Assembly: GCA_009844085.1 (NCBI GenBank)
Contig: VYCF01000073.1
Span: 62,001 to 126,000 of the forward strand
Direction: 5' to 3'
Source: Gammaproteobacteria bacterium
GTDB taxonomy: Bacteria > Pseudomonadota > Gammaproteobacteria > Pseudomonadales > Pseudohongiellaceae
DNA length: 64,000 nucleotides
Shown piece by piece: positions 54,888-63,722 of the stretch. A program made the translations under genes and the position numbers. Positions within the stretch are counted from its first letter, which is position 1; the number at the start of each line of letters is the position of its first letter. A model generated the notes under the pieces. It worked only from the letters and a program-made list of their open reading frames with translations. It did not search any database and was not told the origin of the DNA.

Positions 54888-55364
54888 GTGGCAGGTCGCG
54901 GAGTCAACAAGGTAATACTTATCGGCAATCTCGGAAGGGATCCCGAAATTCGCTACACACCGGACGGAGTTGCGATCGCCAATGTGACGATCGCGACCAC
55001 GGATTATTGGAACGATCGCAACACCGGCGAACGGCAGGAGCGCACCGAATGGCATCGCGTCGTGTTCTTCCGCAAGCTGGCGGAAATTGTCGAGCAGTAT
55101 CTGAAGAAGGGCTCCAAGGTGTATGTAGAAGGCAGGCTGCAAACGCGGTCATGGGAGCAGGAAGGCGTCAAGCGCTACACCACCGAGATCATAGCCAACG
55201 AAATGACGATGCTCGACTCGCGGGGTGATGCGGGGAGCGGGGGGGGCTCTTTCGAACAGCGGCAGCCGGCGGCGGCCGGCGGCGGCCAGCAGGAAAAGGC
55301 CGCGGCGGCCCAGTCGGAATCGTCCGGCTTCGACAACTTCGACGACGACGATATCCCGTTCTGA
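54888..55364 (+). CDS. ssb: Single-stranded DNA-binding protein
   Basis: 158 aa from the GTG at 54888, chosen because AGGAGG sits 5 nt ahead and SSBs begin with the [12 protein letters not shown] block; the frame is open to 54780 but those residues are not SSB-like. OB-fold residues 1-110, a Gly/Gln-rich linker, and the acidic tip DDDIPF that recruits replication and repair proteins. Divergent from uvrA. Confidence 0.97.
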   Translation: MAGRGVNKVILIGNLGRDPEIRYTPDGVAIANVTIATTDYWNDRNTGERQERTEWHRVVFFRKLAEIVEQYLKKGSKVYVEGRLQTRSWEQEGVKRYTTEIIANEMTMLDSRGDAGSGGGSFEQRQPAAAGGGQQEKAAAAQSESSGFDNFDDDDIPF

Positions 55365-55407
55365 GCGAAGTTGAACAGACTGTAAACGCATCCGCTTTCG
55401 CCGATCC

Positions 55408-56316
55408 ATGAAGCTGTTTCTCGTTGGCGCCAGAAGTCCTACCGGCAAAGCCCTGACCGAGATCCTGCGCAAGCGCAAGATTTCGTTCCTGGCGCCGGCG
55501 GAAAAGCACTTCACGCCGGGCAATGCTTCGGCGATCGCCGCGATGATCGGGGAGTACGAGCCTACGCAACTGATCAACCTGGCGGATTTCATTTCCGGCA
55601 ATCACAGCGCCTTGAAGCGGGCTCAGCTGATGGAAGATCGCTGTTGCGCGATCAATGCGGAACTGCCCGGAGTGCTTGCGGAGATCTGCGGGCGCCTGGA
55701 GCTTCCCCTCTTTCATCTGTCCAGCAGTTATGTTTTCGCCGGCGACAAGAAACTTGCCTACGGCGAGCACGACGAACCGGACCCCGCCGGAATTTACGGC
55801 CGGTGTTCGCTGGAAGGCGAACGGCGGGTGCGAGAGTTGCCAGAGCATATCCTGCTGCGCCCCGGCTGGCTGTTCGGCCCGCACAAACGGGGGCTGATCA
55901 AGTCCTGGATACGTTCGATCAAGCGTCACGATGGTGAAATCGATGTCTGGCGCAGGCGGCTGAATCCCACGAGCACCGAAGATCTGGCCACGGCGATACT
56001 TGCGATCTGTCATCAGGTGGATTGTGACGCCAATGTATGGGGCACTTATCACTATTGCAGCCTGACGCCGACCTGGGAGAAGGAGGTGGCGACGCTTACG
56101 CTCGAATTCGCGGCCGCCCGCGACGCGGACATCTACGCTCTGCTGGATCGCGTGAATCTGATCGAAAAGCCGGTGCGGGCGCCGGAAGTATTCAATTCGA
56201 CGCTGTCCGGCAAGAAACTGTTCGATACGTTCGGCATCAAGGCGAAAGACTGGCAGGAACAATTGAAGAAAACCGTGCAGTCCCTGTACGATCCGGCGAA
56301 AAAGGCTGCGGCCTGA
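55408..56316 (+). CDS. RmlD-like short-chain reductase lacking the catalytic lysine
   Basis: 302 aa, similar to dTDP-4-dehydrorhamnose reductases: HLSSSYVFAGDKK and EHDEPDPAGIYGR are conserved. The active YxxxK motif reads YGRCS (Y130, S134), so the lysine that positions NADPH and activates Tyr is replaced, and the N-terminal glycine motif is loose (GARSPTGKAL). It may be non-catalytic or have changed chemistry. No other rhamnose gene is nearby. It follows ssb by 43 nt and precedes moeA by 12 nt. Confidence 0.72.
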   Translation: MKLFLVGARSPTGKALTEILRKRKISFLAPAEKHFTPGNASAIAAMIGEYEPTQLINLADFISGNHSALKRAQLMEDRCCAINAELPGVLAEICGRLELPLFHLSSSYVFAGDKKLAYGEHDEPDPAGIYGRCSLEGERRVRELPEHILLRPGWLFGPHKRGLIKSWIRSIKRHDGEIDVWRRRLNPTSTEDLATAILAICHQVDCDANVWGTYHYCSLTPTWEKEVATLTLEFAAARDADIYALLDRVNLIEKPVRAPEVFNSTLSGKKLFDTFGIKAKDWQEQLKKTVQSLYDPAKKAAA

Positions 56317-56328
56317 AGCGGCCCGGGC

Positions 56329-57567
56329 ATGCAACCCATGACAGAAGTTTCCGGCAGCGCATTGACTCCGGTGGATTCCGCCTGCCGGCTGATCCGGGAA
56401 ACCGTCCCGCAAATCAGCGGTGTGGAATCCGTCGACCTGCTTGCCGCCCGGGGCAGGATTCTTGAGCAGGAAATCCGCGCCGGCATCGATGTGCCGCTTT
56501 TCGCCAATAGCGCCATGGACGGTTACGCCCTGCGCGCCGCCGATGCATGCACGGCTCCGGTAAGATTGCCGGTCAATCGCCGCATCGCCGCGGGCCAGGC
56601 CGGCGGCGCGTTGCCGGCAGGCGAAGCGGCGCGAATCTTCACCGGCGCCGCATTGCCGGAAGGCGCCGACGCCGTCGTAATCCAGGAAAACTGCCGGGCC
56701 GGCGACGGCGACGTTACCGTGCTCACGCAGGTAACGCCGGGAGATCATGTGCGCGCTGCGGGAGACGCCGTGCGCGCCGGTGACGTGCTGTTCCGCGGCG
56801 GTCATCGCCTGCAGCCGCAGGACATCGGCGTCCTCGCTTCGATCGGCTGCGCCGATGTGCTGGTGCGGCGGAAACTGCGCGTCGGGCTGCTCGTGACGGG
56901 CAACGAGTTGGCGGCGCCCGGAACTCCCCTGCTGCCCGGACAGATATACAACGGCAATTTCTACACCTTGGCGAGCATGTTGCAGCACATGCCGGTGGAA
57001 CTCGCCGACCTGGGCATCGCCGCCGACGATCTGGAACATACGCGGCAGGCCCTGATCGAAGCCTCCGCCAGGGTGGATTGCATCATAACCACCGGGGGCG
57101 TCTCGGTCGGCGACGAGGATCATGTCCGCGCGGCGGTTGAAAGCGAGGGCGAGTTGCAACTCTGGAAACTTGCCATCAAGCCCGGCAAGCCCCTCGCTTA
57201 CGGCAAGGTTCGGCAGGCTGTTTTCTTCGGCCTGCCTGGCAATCCGGTTTCCGCATTCGTCACCTTTTGCCTGATCGTGCGGCCGGCCTTGTTCCGCATG
57301 ATGGGCGCCGACGGGACCGCTCCCGCCGGATACCGGCTGCCCGCGGGATTTTCCAGTCCACCGAGCGGAAACCGGCAGGAGTATTTGCGCGTGACGGTAG
57401 AGGTCGATACCGATGGCAGGGAACAGGCGCTTCCCTTCGATAACCAGAGTTCAGGCGCCGGCTCTTCGCTGAGCCGTTCGAGCGGATTATTGGTGGTGCC
57501 TCCCCGTACCGCAGTCGAGCCGGGAGACCGCCTGATTTTCATACCCTATTCGGAGTTGCTGGCGTAA
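56329..57567 (+). CDS. moeA: Molybdopterin molybdenumtransferase
   Basis: Inserts molybdenum into adenylylated molybdopterin. 412 aa (family ~410). Conserved blocks: ANSAMDGYAL, RIFTGAALPEGADAVV, TGNELAAPG, ITTGGVSVGDEDHV, and KPGKPLAYG followed by GLPGNPVSAF. Start at 56329; an ATG at 56338 is equally possible. Its partner mog/moaB and other cofactor genes are not in the window, and no molybdoenzyme was recognised here. Confidence 0.95.
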   Translation: MQPMTEVSGSALTPVDSACRLIRETVPQISGVESVDLLAARGRILEQEIRAGIDVPLFANSAMDGYALRAADACTAPVRLPVNRRIAAGQAGGALPAGEAARIFTGAALPEGADAVVIQENCRAGDGDVTVLTQVTPGDHVRAAGDAVRAGDVLFRGGHRLQPQDIGVLASIGCADVLVRRKLRVGLLVTGNELAAPGTPLLPGQIYNGNFYTLASMLQHMPVELADLGIAADDLEHTRQALIEASARVDCIITTGGVSVGDEDHVRAAVESEGELQLWKLAIKPGKPLAYGKVRQAVFFGLPGNPVSAFVTFCLIVRPALFRMMGADGTAPAGYRLPAGFSSPPSGNRQEYLRVTVEVDTDGREQALPFDNQSSGAGSSLSRSSGLLVVPPRTAVEPGDRLIFIPYSELLA

Positions 57568-57576
57568 GATATCGGC

Positions 57577-58296
57577 ATGCGCGATTTACGACTTTCCTGC
57601 CTCCTGCTCGTTGTTCTGCTCCAGGCCTGTCAGTTGCAAACCCCTCTGCCGGAGCGGCCGGCTGAGGCTTCCGCGGCGCTTCCGGAAATGCGCACGATTC
57701 CCGTGGAAGAACCCGCAGTCGAGCAAATTCCGTCGAATCTGCAAAGGCTGATTGCCGACTTGCTTTTCTCGGGTCTGCAGGCTCTCGACGACGACCGCCT
57801 GCTCACGCCGCGATTCGACAACGCTTACGACTATTTTCGCGAAGTCCTGCAATTGCAGCCGGAAAACGAGATTGCCCTTGAGGGCATGCAAAGCATCGTA
57901 GAGCGTTATCTCGACTTGGCTTTGGAAGCGGCCAATCGCGGCAATTTCTCCAATGCCGACCGCTTGCTCGGCCGGGCGGAAATCATCGACGGCGCCCATC
58001 CCGGCATCGGCCCCGCCCGCGAGGCGCTCGAAGCCGAACGAAATTCGGGGGATCTGTTTTTTCCGCTTGAGGAAAGGATGTTGCGCCGCCAGGACGATGC
58101 GATACGCGCAACACTGGCTGATATCGCCACGCAGGCCAGGGAACACGATGCCTTCGTGCTCATTACCGCGCCCGACGACGAACTCGCGCGCTGGATGTAT
58201 TCGACCATGCGTGAATCGGTTGCGGGCTACCGGCTGCGCGGCAATATCGAGATTTCCGGCGTTACCTTGATCCGCCTCAGGATGCCCGAATCCTGA
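57577..58296 (+). CDS. Uncharacterised lipoprotein with helical repeats
   Basis: 239 aa. Lipobox LLQAC (Cys near 18) after a short signal. The middle (DNAYDYFREVLQLQPENEIALEGM, then ANRGNFSNADRLLGRAEIID) looks like two or more TPR-type helix pairs, followed by a ~75-residue globular end. Similar short lipoproteins occur beside DUF2333 genes; the next gene here, 49 nt on, is DUF2333. Probable periplasmic scaffold, function unknown. Confidence 0.65.
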   Translation: MRDLRLSCLLLVVLLQACQLQTPLPERPAEASAALPEMRTIPVEEPAVEQIPSNLQRLIADLLFSGLQALDDDRLLTPRFDNAYDYFREVLQLQPENEIALEGMQSIVERYLDLALEAANRGNFSNADRLLGRAEIIDGAHPGIGPAREALEAERNSGDLFFPLEERMLRRQDDAIRATLADIATQAREHDAFVLITAPDDELARWMYSTMRESVAGYRLRGNIEISGVTLIRLRMPES

Positions 58297-58345
58297 ACAC
58301 CGGCGGGAACGGCTGAGACAAGCTATTTAAGGTAAACTGCGAGCC

Positions 58346-59404
58346 ATGGTTGGCTGGATCAAACAGAAATGGGGCAATCTTCGCGCCCGCATCAGATGGC
58401 CCGGTTGGGGTGGAGGCGGCGGAATCGCGCGCAGGATCTTACTCTGGGGAGTCGGCGCGCTGGCCGTTTTCGTAGTAGCGCTCGGAATCTACTGGAGCTG
58501 GGAGCCGGACCCCTTCTCCGTGCGCCTGAACACCGCCGAGAAACTTGCCGTAACCGGCAACGACTATGTGATCGGCGCAGCCACTACGTCCGCCATGATC
58601 CGCGTCGCAGAGTCATTGCTCGACAAGCCGGGCGGCTATCTGACCAACGACATCACGCCGCCGGGAATTTACCTCGACAACATTCCGAACTGGGAATTCG
58701 GCGCGCTGGTCCAGGTCCGCGACCTTTCCCGGGCGATGCGCGAGAGTTTCAGCCGCTCCCAGTCCCAGTCGACCGAAGATCCCGACCTCATCGTCGCCGA
58801 GCCCAATTTTCACTTCGACAACGATAGCTGGATCTTTCCGGCCACCGAGAACGTCTACGGCGAAGCGGTCGAAAGCCTGCAATCCTACCTGGCCAGGATT
58901 TCCGATCCGAACAACGCCGACGCCCAGTTCTTCGCCCGCGCCGACAACCTCGCGACCTGGCTGGAAGACGTGGAAACCCGGCTCGGCAGTCTTTCCCAGC
59001 GCCTGAGCGCCAGCGTGCGGCAGAATCGGGTCAATACCGACACCGCGGGGGAGCCCGCCGCGGCCCAGTCGACCCCGGTCGATTCCGAAATCCAGGTACA
59101 GACCCCATGGCTTCAAATCGACGATATCTTCTACGAAGCCCGCGGCGCCACCTGGGCGCTGATGCATTTCCTGCAAGCTGTGGAAGTCGACTTCGAAGCG
59201 GTGGTCGAAGACAAGAACGCCGGCGCCAGCCTGCGCCAGATCATTCGCGAACTCGAAGCGAGCCAGGGCACGGTGTATTTTCCGGTGATTCTCAACGGTT
59301 CGGGCTTCGGCACGTTCGCCAACCACTCGCTGACCATGGCCAACTACATCTCTCGCGCCAACGCGGCAATCATCGACCTGCGAAACTTATTGGAACAGGG
59401 ATAG
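58346..59404 (+). CDS. DUF2333 family membrane protein
   Basis: 352 aa with one N-terminal membrane helix (ILLWGVGALAVFVVALGIYW) and a large periplasmic domain. VTGNDYVIGAATTSAMIRVAESLLDKPGGYL is the family block (split here: VTGNDYVIGAATTSAM, then LLDKPGGYLTNDITPPG). DUF2333 is conserved in gammaproteobacteria and has no assigned function. It lies between the lipoprotein and the SulP transporter genes on one strand. Confidence 0.82.
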   Translation: MVGWIKQKWGNLRARIRWPGWGGGGGIARRILLWGVGALAVFVVALGIYWSWEPDPFSVRLNTAEKLAVTGNDYVIGAATTSAMIRVAESLLDKPGGYLTNDITPPGIYLDNIPNWEFGALVQVRDLSRAMRESFSRSQSQSTEDPDLIVAEPNFHFDNDSWIFPATENVYGEAVESLQSYLARISDPNNADAQFFARADNLATWLEDVETRLGSLSQRLSASVRQNRVNTDTAGEPAAAQSTPVDSEIQVQTPWLQIDDIFYEARGATWALMHFLQAVEVDFEAVVEDKNAGASLRQIIRELEASQGTVYFPVILNGSGFGTFANHSLTMANYISRANAAIIDLRNLLEQG

Positions 59405-59411
59405 CGGCCCC

Positions 59412-61130
59412 GTGGCATCGAGACCGGCGATAGACTGGCTTCCAGCCCTGGTCTGGGCACGGCACTATCGACTCAAGGACCTGCGCAATGACGCTATCGC
59501 GGCGATAGTGGTCGCGGTCATGCTGATTCCCCAGGCGCTCGGCCTGGCCCTGGTGGCCGGAGTACCGGCCCAGGCCGGCCTCTATGCCGCCATGTCCGGA
59601 CTTACGATCTACGCGTTGTTCGGCAGCAGCCGCTGTCTTTCCGTCGGCCCGGTAGCGGTTCTGTCGCTGATGACCGCCGCCGCGCTCTCCCGCCTGCCGC
59701 TGGGAACTTCCGCCGAGTACGCCGCGGCGGCGCTTACATTGTCTTTCATTACCGGCGCCATATTGCTGCTGGCGGGATTTTTCCGGCTCGGCTTCGTAGC
59801 CAACTTCATCCCGCGGCCGGTACTCGTCGCATTCGTGACCGCCTCGGCCATCCTGATCGCCTTGAGCCAGATGGATTTGCTGTTCAATGTTCCGGTGTCG
59901 GGAAGCAACGCGCTGGCGATGTTCGCCTCGCTCATCGCAAACCTGACCGGCGCGCACTTGCCGACCCTGGCCCTCGGACTGACGGCAATCGCCTTCCTGG
60001 TGATCTGTAAACTCAGGCTGGCGCGGCTCTTCCTCCGGATGGGATTCCGCCGCGGAGCAGCCCGGTCGCTTTCGCGCGCCGGTCCCATCGCGCTGGCGGC
60101 GCTTGCGATCTTGCTGAGCTGGCAATTCAATCTCGAGGAAGTCGGAGTTGAAGTTCTCGGCGAGATTCCTTCCGGCCTGCCCGCGTTCACCTTGCCGGAT
60201 TTCTCGCCTGCACTGCTTGGCAGCCTTTTTCTCTCGGCCCTGCCACTGGCAGTCGTCTGTTACGTGGAATCGATCTCGGTCGCCCAGGCGCTGGCCGTGC
60301 GCCGCCGGCAGACCATCTCGCCGAACCAGGAACTGACCGGTCTCGGCGCCGCGAATCTCGTTACGTCCTTCAGCGGCGGCATGCCCGTCGCCGGCGGCTT
60401 CTCCCGTTCCCTGGTCAATTTCGAAGCCGGCGCCGCGACTCCCGCGGCGGGCTTCTACGCCGCGGTGATCATCGCGCTCGTGGTCCTGTTCCTGACCCCC
60501 GTGCTTTACTGGTTGCCGAGGGTCTGCCTCGCCGCGGTAATCCTCGTGGCCGTATACGCCCTGCTCGATTTCTCGATCTTCGCCAAGTCCTGGCGCCACT
60601 CGCGCAGCGATTTCTTCGCGGTCGCCATTACCTTGATCGTGACATTGACCGTAGGCGCCGAAGCCGGCATCGGCGCCGGCGTACTGACCGCCGTGCTGAT
60701 GCACCTCTACAAGACATCACGACCCCATGTAGCCATCGTCGGCCGGGTGCCCGGCACCGAGCATTTTCGCAACGTCAGGCACTACCAGGTGGAAACGAGC
60801 GACAAGATCCTCTCGGTGCGAATCGACGAGGCGCTGTACTTTCCGAATACCCGCTACCTGGAAAGCTTGCTGTTCCGCCTGGTCGCCGAACGACCGGGCC
60901 TGAAACACGTCGTGCTGATGTGCCCGGCCGTAAACGACATTGACCTCAGCGCGCTGGAAACCCTCGAAAACATCAACGACGTCCTCGCCGATTCCGGCAT
61001 CTCCCTGCACCTGTCCGAAGTCAAGGTGCCGATCATGAACATCCTCAAAGGCACCCGCTTCTTCACCCGCCTCAGCGGCCGCACCTACCTCTCCCAAAAC
61101 CAGGCCTTCGAGGACCTGCGGGGGGATTAA
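59412..61130 (+). CDS. SulP-family anion transporter with STAS domain
   Basis: 572 aa from the GTG at 59412, 7 nt after the DUF2333 stop. It has the SulP signature around MLIPQALGLALVAGVPAQAGLY and about 12-14 helices to residue ~430, then a cytoplasmic STAS domain (DKILSVRIDEALYFPNTRYLE; VVLMCPAVNDIDLSALETL). Transports sulfate, bicarbonate or a dicarboxylate; the substrate cannot be told from sequence. Confidence 0.9.
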   Translation: MASRPAIDWLPALVWARHYRLKDLRNDAIAAIVVAVMLIPQALGLALVAGVPAQAGLYAAMSGLTIYALFGSSRCLSVGPVAVLSLMTAAALSRLPLGTSAEYAAAALTLSFITGAILLLAGFFRLGFVANFIPRPVLVAFVTASAILIALSQMDLLFNVPVSGSNALAMFASLIANLTGAHLPTLALGLTAIAFLVICKLRLARLFLRMGFRRGAARSLSRAGPIALAALAILLSWQFNLEEVGVEVLGEIPSGLPAFTLPDFSPALLGSLFLSALPLAVVCYVESISVAQALAVRRRQTISPNQELTGLGAANLVTSFSGGMPVAGGFSRSLVNFEAGAATPAAGFYAAVIIALVVLFLTPVLYWLPRVCLAAVILVAVYALLDFSIFAKSWRHSRSDFFAVAITLIVTLTVGAEAGIGAGVLTAVLMHLYKTSRPHVAIVGRVPGTEHFRNVRHYQVETSDKILSVRIDEALYFPNTRYLESLLFRLVAERPGLKHVVLMCPAVNDIDLSALETLENINDVLADSGISLHLSEVKVPIMNILKGTRFFTRLSGRTYLSQNQAFEDLRGD

Positions 61131-61183
61131 GAAGGAAGTGATCAATCTACTGAGATCAACGTCAAAATATTTCCAGGATGGAG

Positions 61184-61221
61184 TTGACAGGATGGGGTTC
61201 ACTGAACTAAGGTATGGTTCA
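61184..61221 (+). promoter_or_regulatory. Promoter/operator of the RelE-NadS toxin-antitoxin operon
   Basis: A consensus -35 TTGACA (61184-61189) is followed after 18 nt by TAAGGT as -10. The palindrome GTTCACTGAAC (61197-61207) fills the spacer, and GGTTCA recurs 20 bp further on (61196 and 61216). This layout fits repression by the antitoxin. No other promoter candidate is as good in the 105-nt gap after the SulP gene. Confidence 0.5.
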
Positions 61222-61235
61222 TTGGGTCATAGCTG

Positions 61236-61565
61236 ATGCAGGCACTGGTTCCGATTGGCACATTCGAGGCTAAGGCCCGCAAATTACTGGGTGCCGACGG
61301 TTTTGACAACATGCTCGATCATCTGGCCAGAGCACCGAAGTCCGGCCGGATTATCAAGGGCACCGGTGGACTTCGAAAAGTGCGCATCGCGCGTCCAGGC
61401 CAGGGCAAGAGCGGTGGAACCAGAGTGATCTATTACTATCACAATGAAGACAAGCCGATTTTGCTGTTGCTGATCTATGCGAAGGCCGACCGGGAAAACC
61501 TGACGGACGCACAGAGGGCGCAACTGAAGAAACACGTAGATGCAATTATCGACGAGTTCGGATAG
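61236..61565 (+). CDS. RelE/HigB-family mRNA interferase toxin
   Basis: 109 aa. The core LRKVRIARPGQGKSGGTRVIYYY and LLLLIYAKADRENLT is typical of HigB2/RelE toxins that cleave mRNA on the ribosome; basic residues Lys/Arg of this core usually make the active site. It is first in the operon, with the antitoxin starting 10 nt after its stop (toxin-first order, as in higBA). Confidence 0.82.
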   Translation: MQALVPIGTFEAKARKLLGADGFDNMLDHLARAPKSGRIIKGTGGLRKVRIARPGQGKSGGTRVIYYYHNEDKPILLLLIYAKADRENLTDAQRAQLKKHVDAIIDEFG

Positions 61566-61575
61566 GAGACATGTG

Positions 61576-61869
61576 ATGGATGAGAAATTGTTCAAGGAAT
61601 TGGAAGCCAATCTGAAAGAAGCGGTGAAGGTGGCGAAGGGCGCCTCGAAGCCGAAATCCATTTACGTAGTGCTCACGCCAGCGCAAATCAAAGCGATTCG
61701 AGCCAGCGTAAACATGTCACAAGCCTCGTTTGCCCGTGCATTTCAGCTCAGCACCGACACGATCAAGGGGTGGGAACAGGGCAAACGCAAACCGGACGCC
61801 GCGGCAACCAATTATCTGCGACTTATTCGGGCGAATCCGGAACTTGTGCTGAAAACGCTCGCGGCCTAG
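61576..61869 (+). CDS. NadS/HigA-type XRE antitoxin
   Basis: 97 aa from the ATG at 61576 with AGGAG 7 nt upstream. An XRE helix-turn-helix covers LTPAQIKAIRASVNMSQASF to STDTIKGWEQGKRKPDA, and the tail ANPELVLKTLAA is characteristic of NadS antitoxins. It neutralises the RelE/HigB toxin and represses the promoter upstream. Its last ~100 nt are nearly duplicated at 63609-63709. Confidence 0.83.
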   Translation: MDEKLFKELEANLKEAVKVAKGASKPKSIYVVLTPAQIKAIRASVNMSQASFARAFQLSTDTIKGWEQGKRKPDAAATNYLRLIRANPELVLKTLAA

Positions 61870-61907
61870 TTTCTAAATCGCCGCACAAGCGTTGAATCGT
61901 CTTTTAT

Positions 61908-62315
61908 TTATTCTTCGGAGAAGAAGTCTTCGTCAATCCGTTTGATTTTGATCGTATCTCTTGTTCTTACACCGATGTCATGAGCCACCATAAGGCGCGC
62001 GAGATCTTCGCCGTCGATCAATACGATACTCTTCGGGCTTCGAGCAACGTAGTCTCTCGCGGCTTTCGTAAAGGAAGCCGTAGTTACAAACTCACCTTTA
62101 TTCGTTGCCGCCGCATCTATCGCGCCGGCGAAATCGCGCAGGGCCGGCTCTCCAACCGTCTGATCTTCAGAATATTTTTTCGCTTGAACATATACTTCAT
62201 CTAGCCCCAAGGCGTCTTCCCGGATGGTGCCGTCAATTCCGCCGTCTCCTGATTTCCCAACAACTGTTCCGCGATCCGGCATTCCTCTGAGGGTTTGGAA
62301 ATCTGGTACAGACAT
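61908..62315 (-). CDS. Mrr-type restriction endonuclease, catalytic domain only
   Basis: 135 aa against ~300 for full Mrr proteins. The Mrr_cat core is intact: GKSGDGGIDG with D28 and VYVQAKKY with Q44/K46, then KGEFVTTASFTKAARDY and LIDGEDLARLM. The N-terminal DNA-binding winged helix and the start of the catalytic domain (the FE-LV helix) are missing. A good AGGAG site precedes the ATG, overlapping the Fic stop, so it is translated as it stands. It is either a 5'-truncated remnant or a minimal nuclease that acts with the Fic gene 9 nt upstream. Confidence 0.72.
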   Translation of the reverse strand: MSVPDFQTLRGMPDRGTVVGKSGDGGIDGTIREDALGLDEVYVQAKKYSEDQTVGEPALRDFAGAIDAAATNKGEFVTTASFTKAARDYVARSPKSIVLIDGEDLARLMVAHDIGVRTRDTIKIKRIDEDFFSEE

Positions 62316-62324
62316 TTTGTCTCC

Positions 62325-63443
62325 TTACTCTGAAATCTCGTCCGGCAAGCGGTAGCTCGTACTTCTTCCGCCACCGGGGTTCTGTATGAATACTTCCCTA
62401 GCTTTAAGGTTTTGAATATCCCTGAGAGCGGTATCCGCCGAGCATTTTGCCAGACTGGCGTATTTCGATGTATTCATGAAGCCGACGAAATCGTCCTCCA
62501 GCATTCGGTTGATGACGCAACGCTGGCGTTCGTTTACTGGATCCTCATTTACTTGTTCCCATAGTCGCGCCTTATAGAGCACTCGGGACAGGGACTGTGC
62601 CGCGCTGGCGATGGCGCGGCCGAGACAATCCACAAACCACTGCAGCCAGTCTGTGATGTCTGGAGTGCCGCGCTGTTGCTTCTCAAGTTGATCGTAATAG
62701 TCCTTGCGCTCGGACTCGATCTGTGTGGAAAGACTGTAATAGCGGTCGGCCATGCCGTCCGCTCGCGCCAGGGCCATATCTGCAATCGCCCTGCCAATAC
62801 GGCCGTTGCCATCCTCGAACGGGTGTATGGTGAGAAACCAAAGGTGGGCAATGCCCGCTTTCAACACGGGATCTATCTCGTCTGCGTTTTCGAACCAGGC
62901 AAGAAACCCGGTCATTTCCGTTTCGAGTCTTTCCGCCCCAGGCGCTTCAAAATGAACTGTCTCGCGTCCCACGGGTCCGGACACTATTTGCATTGGACCG
63001 CTTTCGGTATTGCGCCAGGCGCCAACCGTAATCCTGCGTATTCCGCTGCGGCCTGCGGGAAACATCGCGGCATGCCAGTCGCACAAACGATCTTTGGTGA
63101 GCGGTTCGGAAAACCTGCGTGTGGCGTCAAGCATCATTTCGACAATGCCTTCCACGTCACGGCTGACCGGAACCATGCCGGCGGTCTGGATTCCGAGCCG
63201 GCGGGCGATGGATGAGCGGACCTCATCGACGTCGAGCCTTTCTCCTTCTATCGCCGACGATTTCACGACCTCGCTGGTCAAGCTGCGCAAGTTTGCCTCA
63301 TGCCTGAGAGAGAATCCCAATCCTTCCATCCTGCCTTGCAGGCGCCCTTGCCGATGCCTGACGTCCGCCAGTCTCGAAGTCAATCTGTCGGCATCACAGA
63401 CGAAATTCGGCCAGTCCCGATGTTGGTGGATCCACATATTCAC
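62325..63443 (-). CDS. Fic-family AMP-transferase, class II with inhibitory motif
   Basis: 372 aa from the GTG at 63443, or 370 from the ATG at 63437. The catalytic motif HPFEDGNGRIGRA starts at H207, and the autoinhibitory SSAIEGE (S62 to G67) precedes the Fic core, so the enzyme should be held inactive until released. The C-terminal ~70 residues look like a winged helix (TSKYASLAKCSADTALRDIQ). Fic proteins of this layout AMPylate proteins such as gyrase or act on unknown targets. Five copies of a 10-bp repeat lie at and before its start, and the Mrr fragment follows on the same transcript. Confidence 0.88.
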   Translation of the reverse strand: MNMWIHQHRDWPNFVCDADRLTSRLADVRHRQGRLQGRMEGLGFSLRHEANLRSLTSEVVKSSAIEGERLDVDEVRSSIARRLGIQTAGMVPVSRDVEGIVEMMLDATRRFSEPLTKDRLCDWHAAMFPAGRSGIRRITVGAWRNTESGPMQIVSGPVGRETVHFEAPGAERLETEMTGFLAWFENADEIDPVLKAGIAHLWFLTIHPFEDGNGRIGRAIADMALARADGMADRYYSLSTQIESERKDYYDQLEKQQRGTPDITDWLQWFVDCLGRAIASAAQSLSRVLYKARLWEQVNEDPVNERQRCVINRMLEDDFVGFMNTSKYASLAKCSADTALRDIQNLKAREVFIQNPGGGRSTSYRLPDEISE

Positions 63444-63536
63444 CGCACCTTTTGCGGCGTTTATAGCTGTTATTCACCGCAAAGGCAAGCATATTCTCCG
63501 CAAATCATGCGGTGAATCTGGGTGCTATTCACCGCA
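63438..63536. repeat. Array of five 10-bp repeats upstream of fic (candidate operator)
   Basis: ATTCACCGCA occurs at 63438, 63472 and 63527, ATTCTCCGCA at 63493, and the reverse complement TGCGGTGAAT at 63508-63517. They fall within 100 nt and cover the fic promoter and start. The C-terminal winged helix of Fic itself is a natural candidate for the binding protein. No gene lies in 63444-63608. Confidence 0.75.
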
Positions 63537-63608
63537 AACCCGAAAGCCAAATCAATAGAAGGGCAGATCAGAGTTGGGACAACATGTGATTTTTCCGAAC
63601 AACTCGTT

Positions 63609-63722
63609 AAGGGGTGGGAACAGGGCAAACGCAAACCGGACGCCGCGGCAACCAATTATTTGCGTCTGATTCGGGCGAATCCGGAACTCGTGCGAAAAAC
63701 GCTCGCAACGACGAACTGCTGA
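63609..63722 (+). pseudogene. Broken second copy of a NadS/HigA antitoxin 3' end
   Basis: 63609-63659 is identical to 61765-61815 in the antitoxin gene, and similarity with mainly synonymous changes continues to about 63709. It encodes VKGWEQGKRKPDAAATNYLR and then ANPELVRKTLA, but the first two-thirds of the gene are absent; upstream residues (from 63522) are unrelated. The drift shows this is an older or paralogous copy. Together the two copies bracket the mrr'-fic module. Confidence 0.75.
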
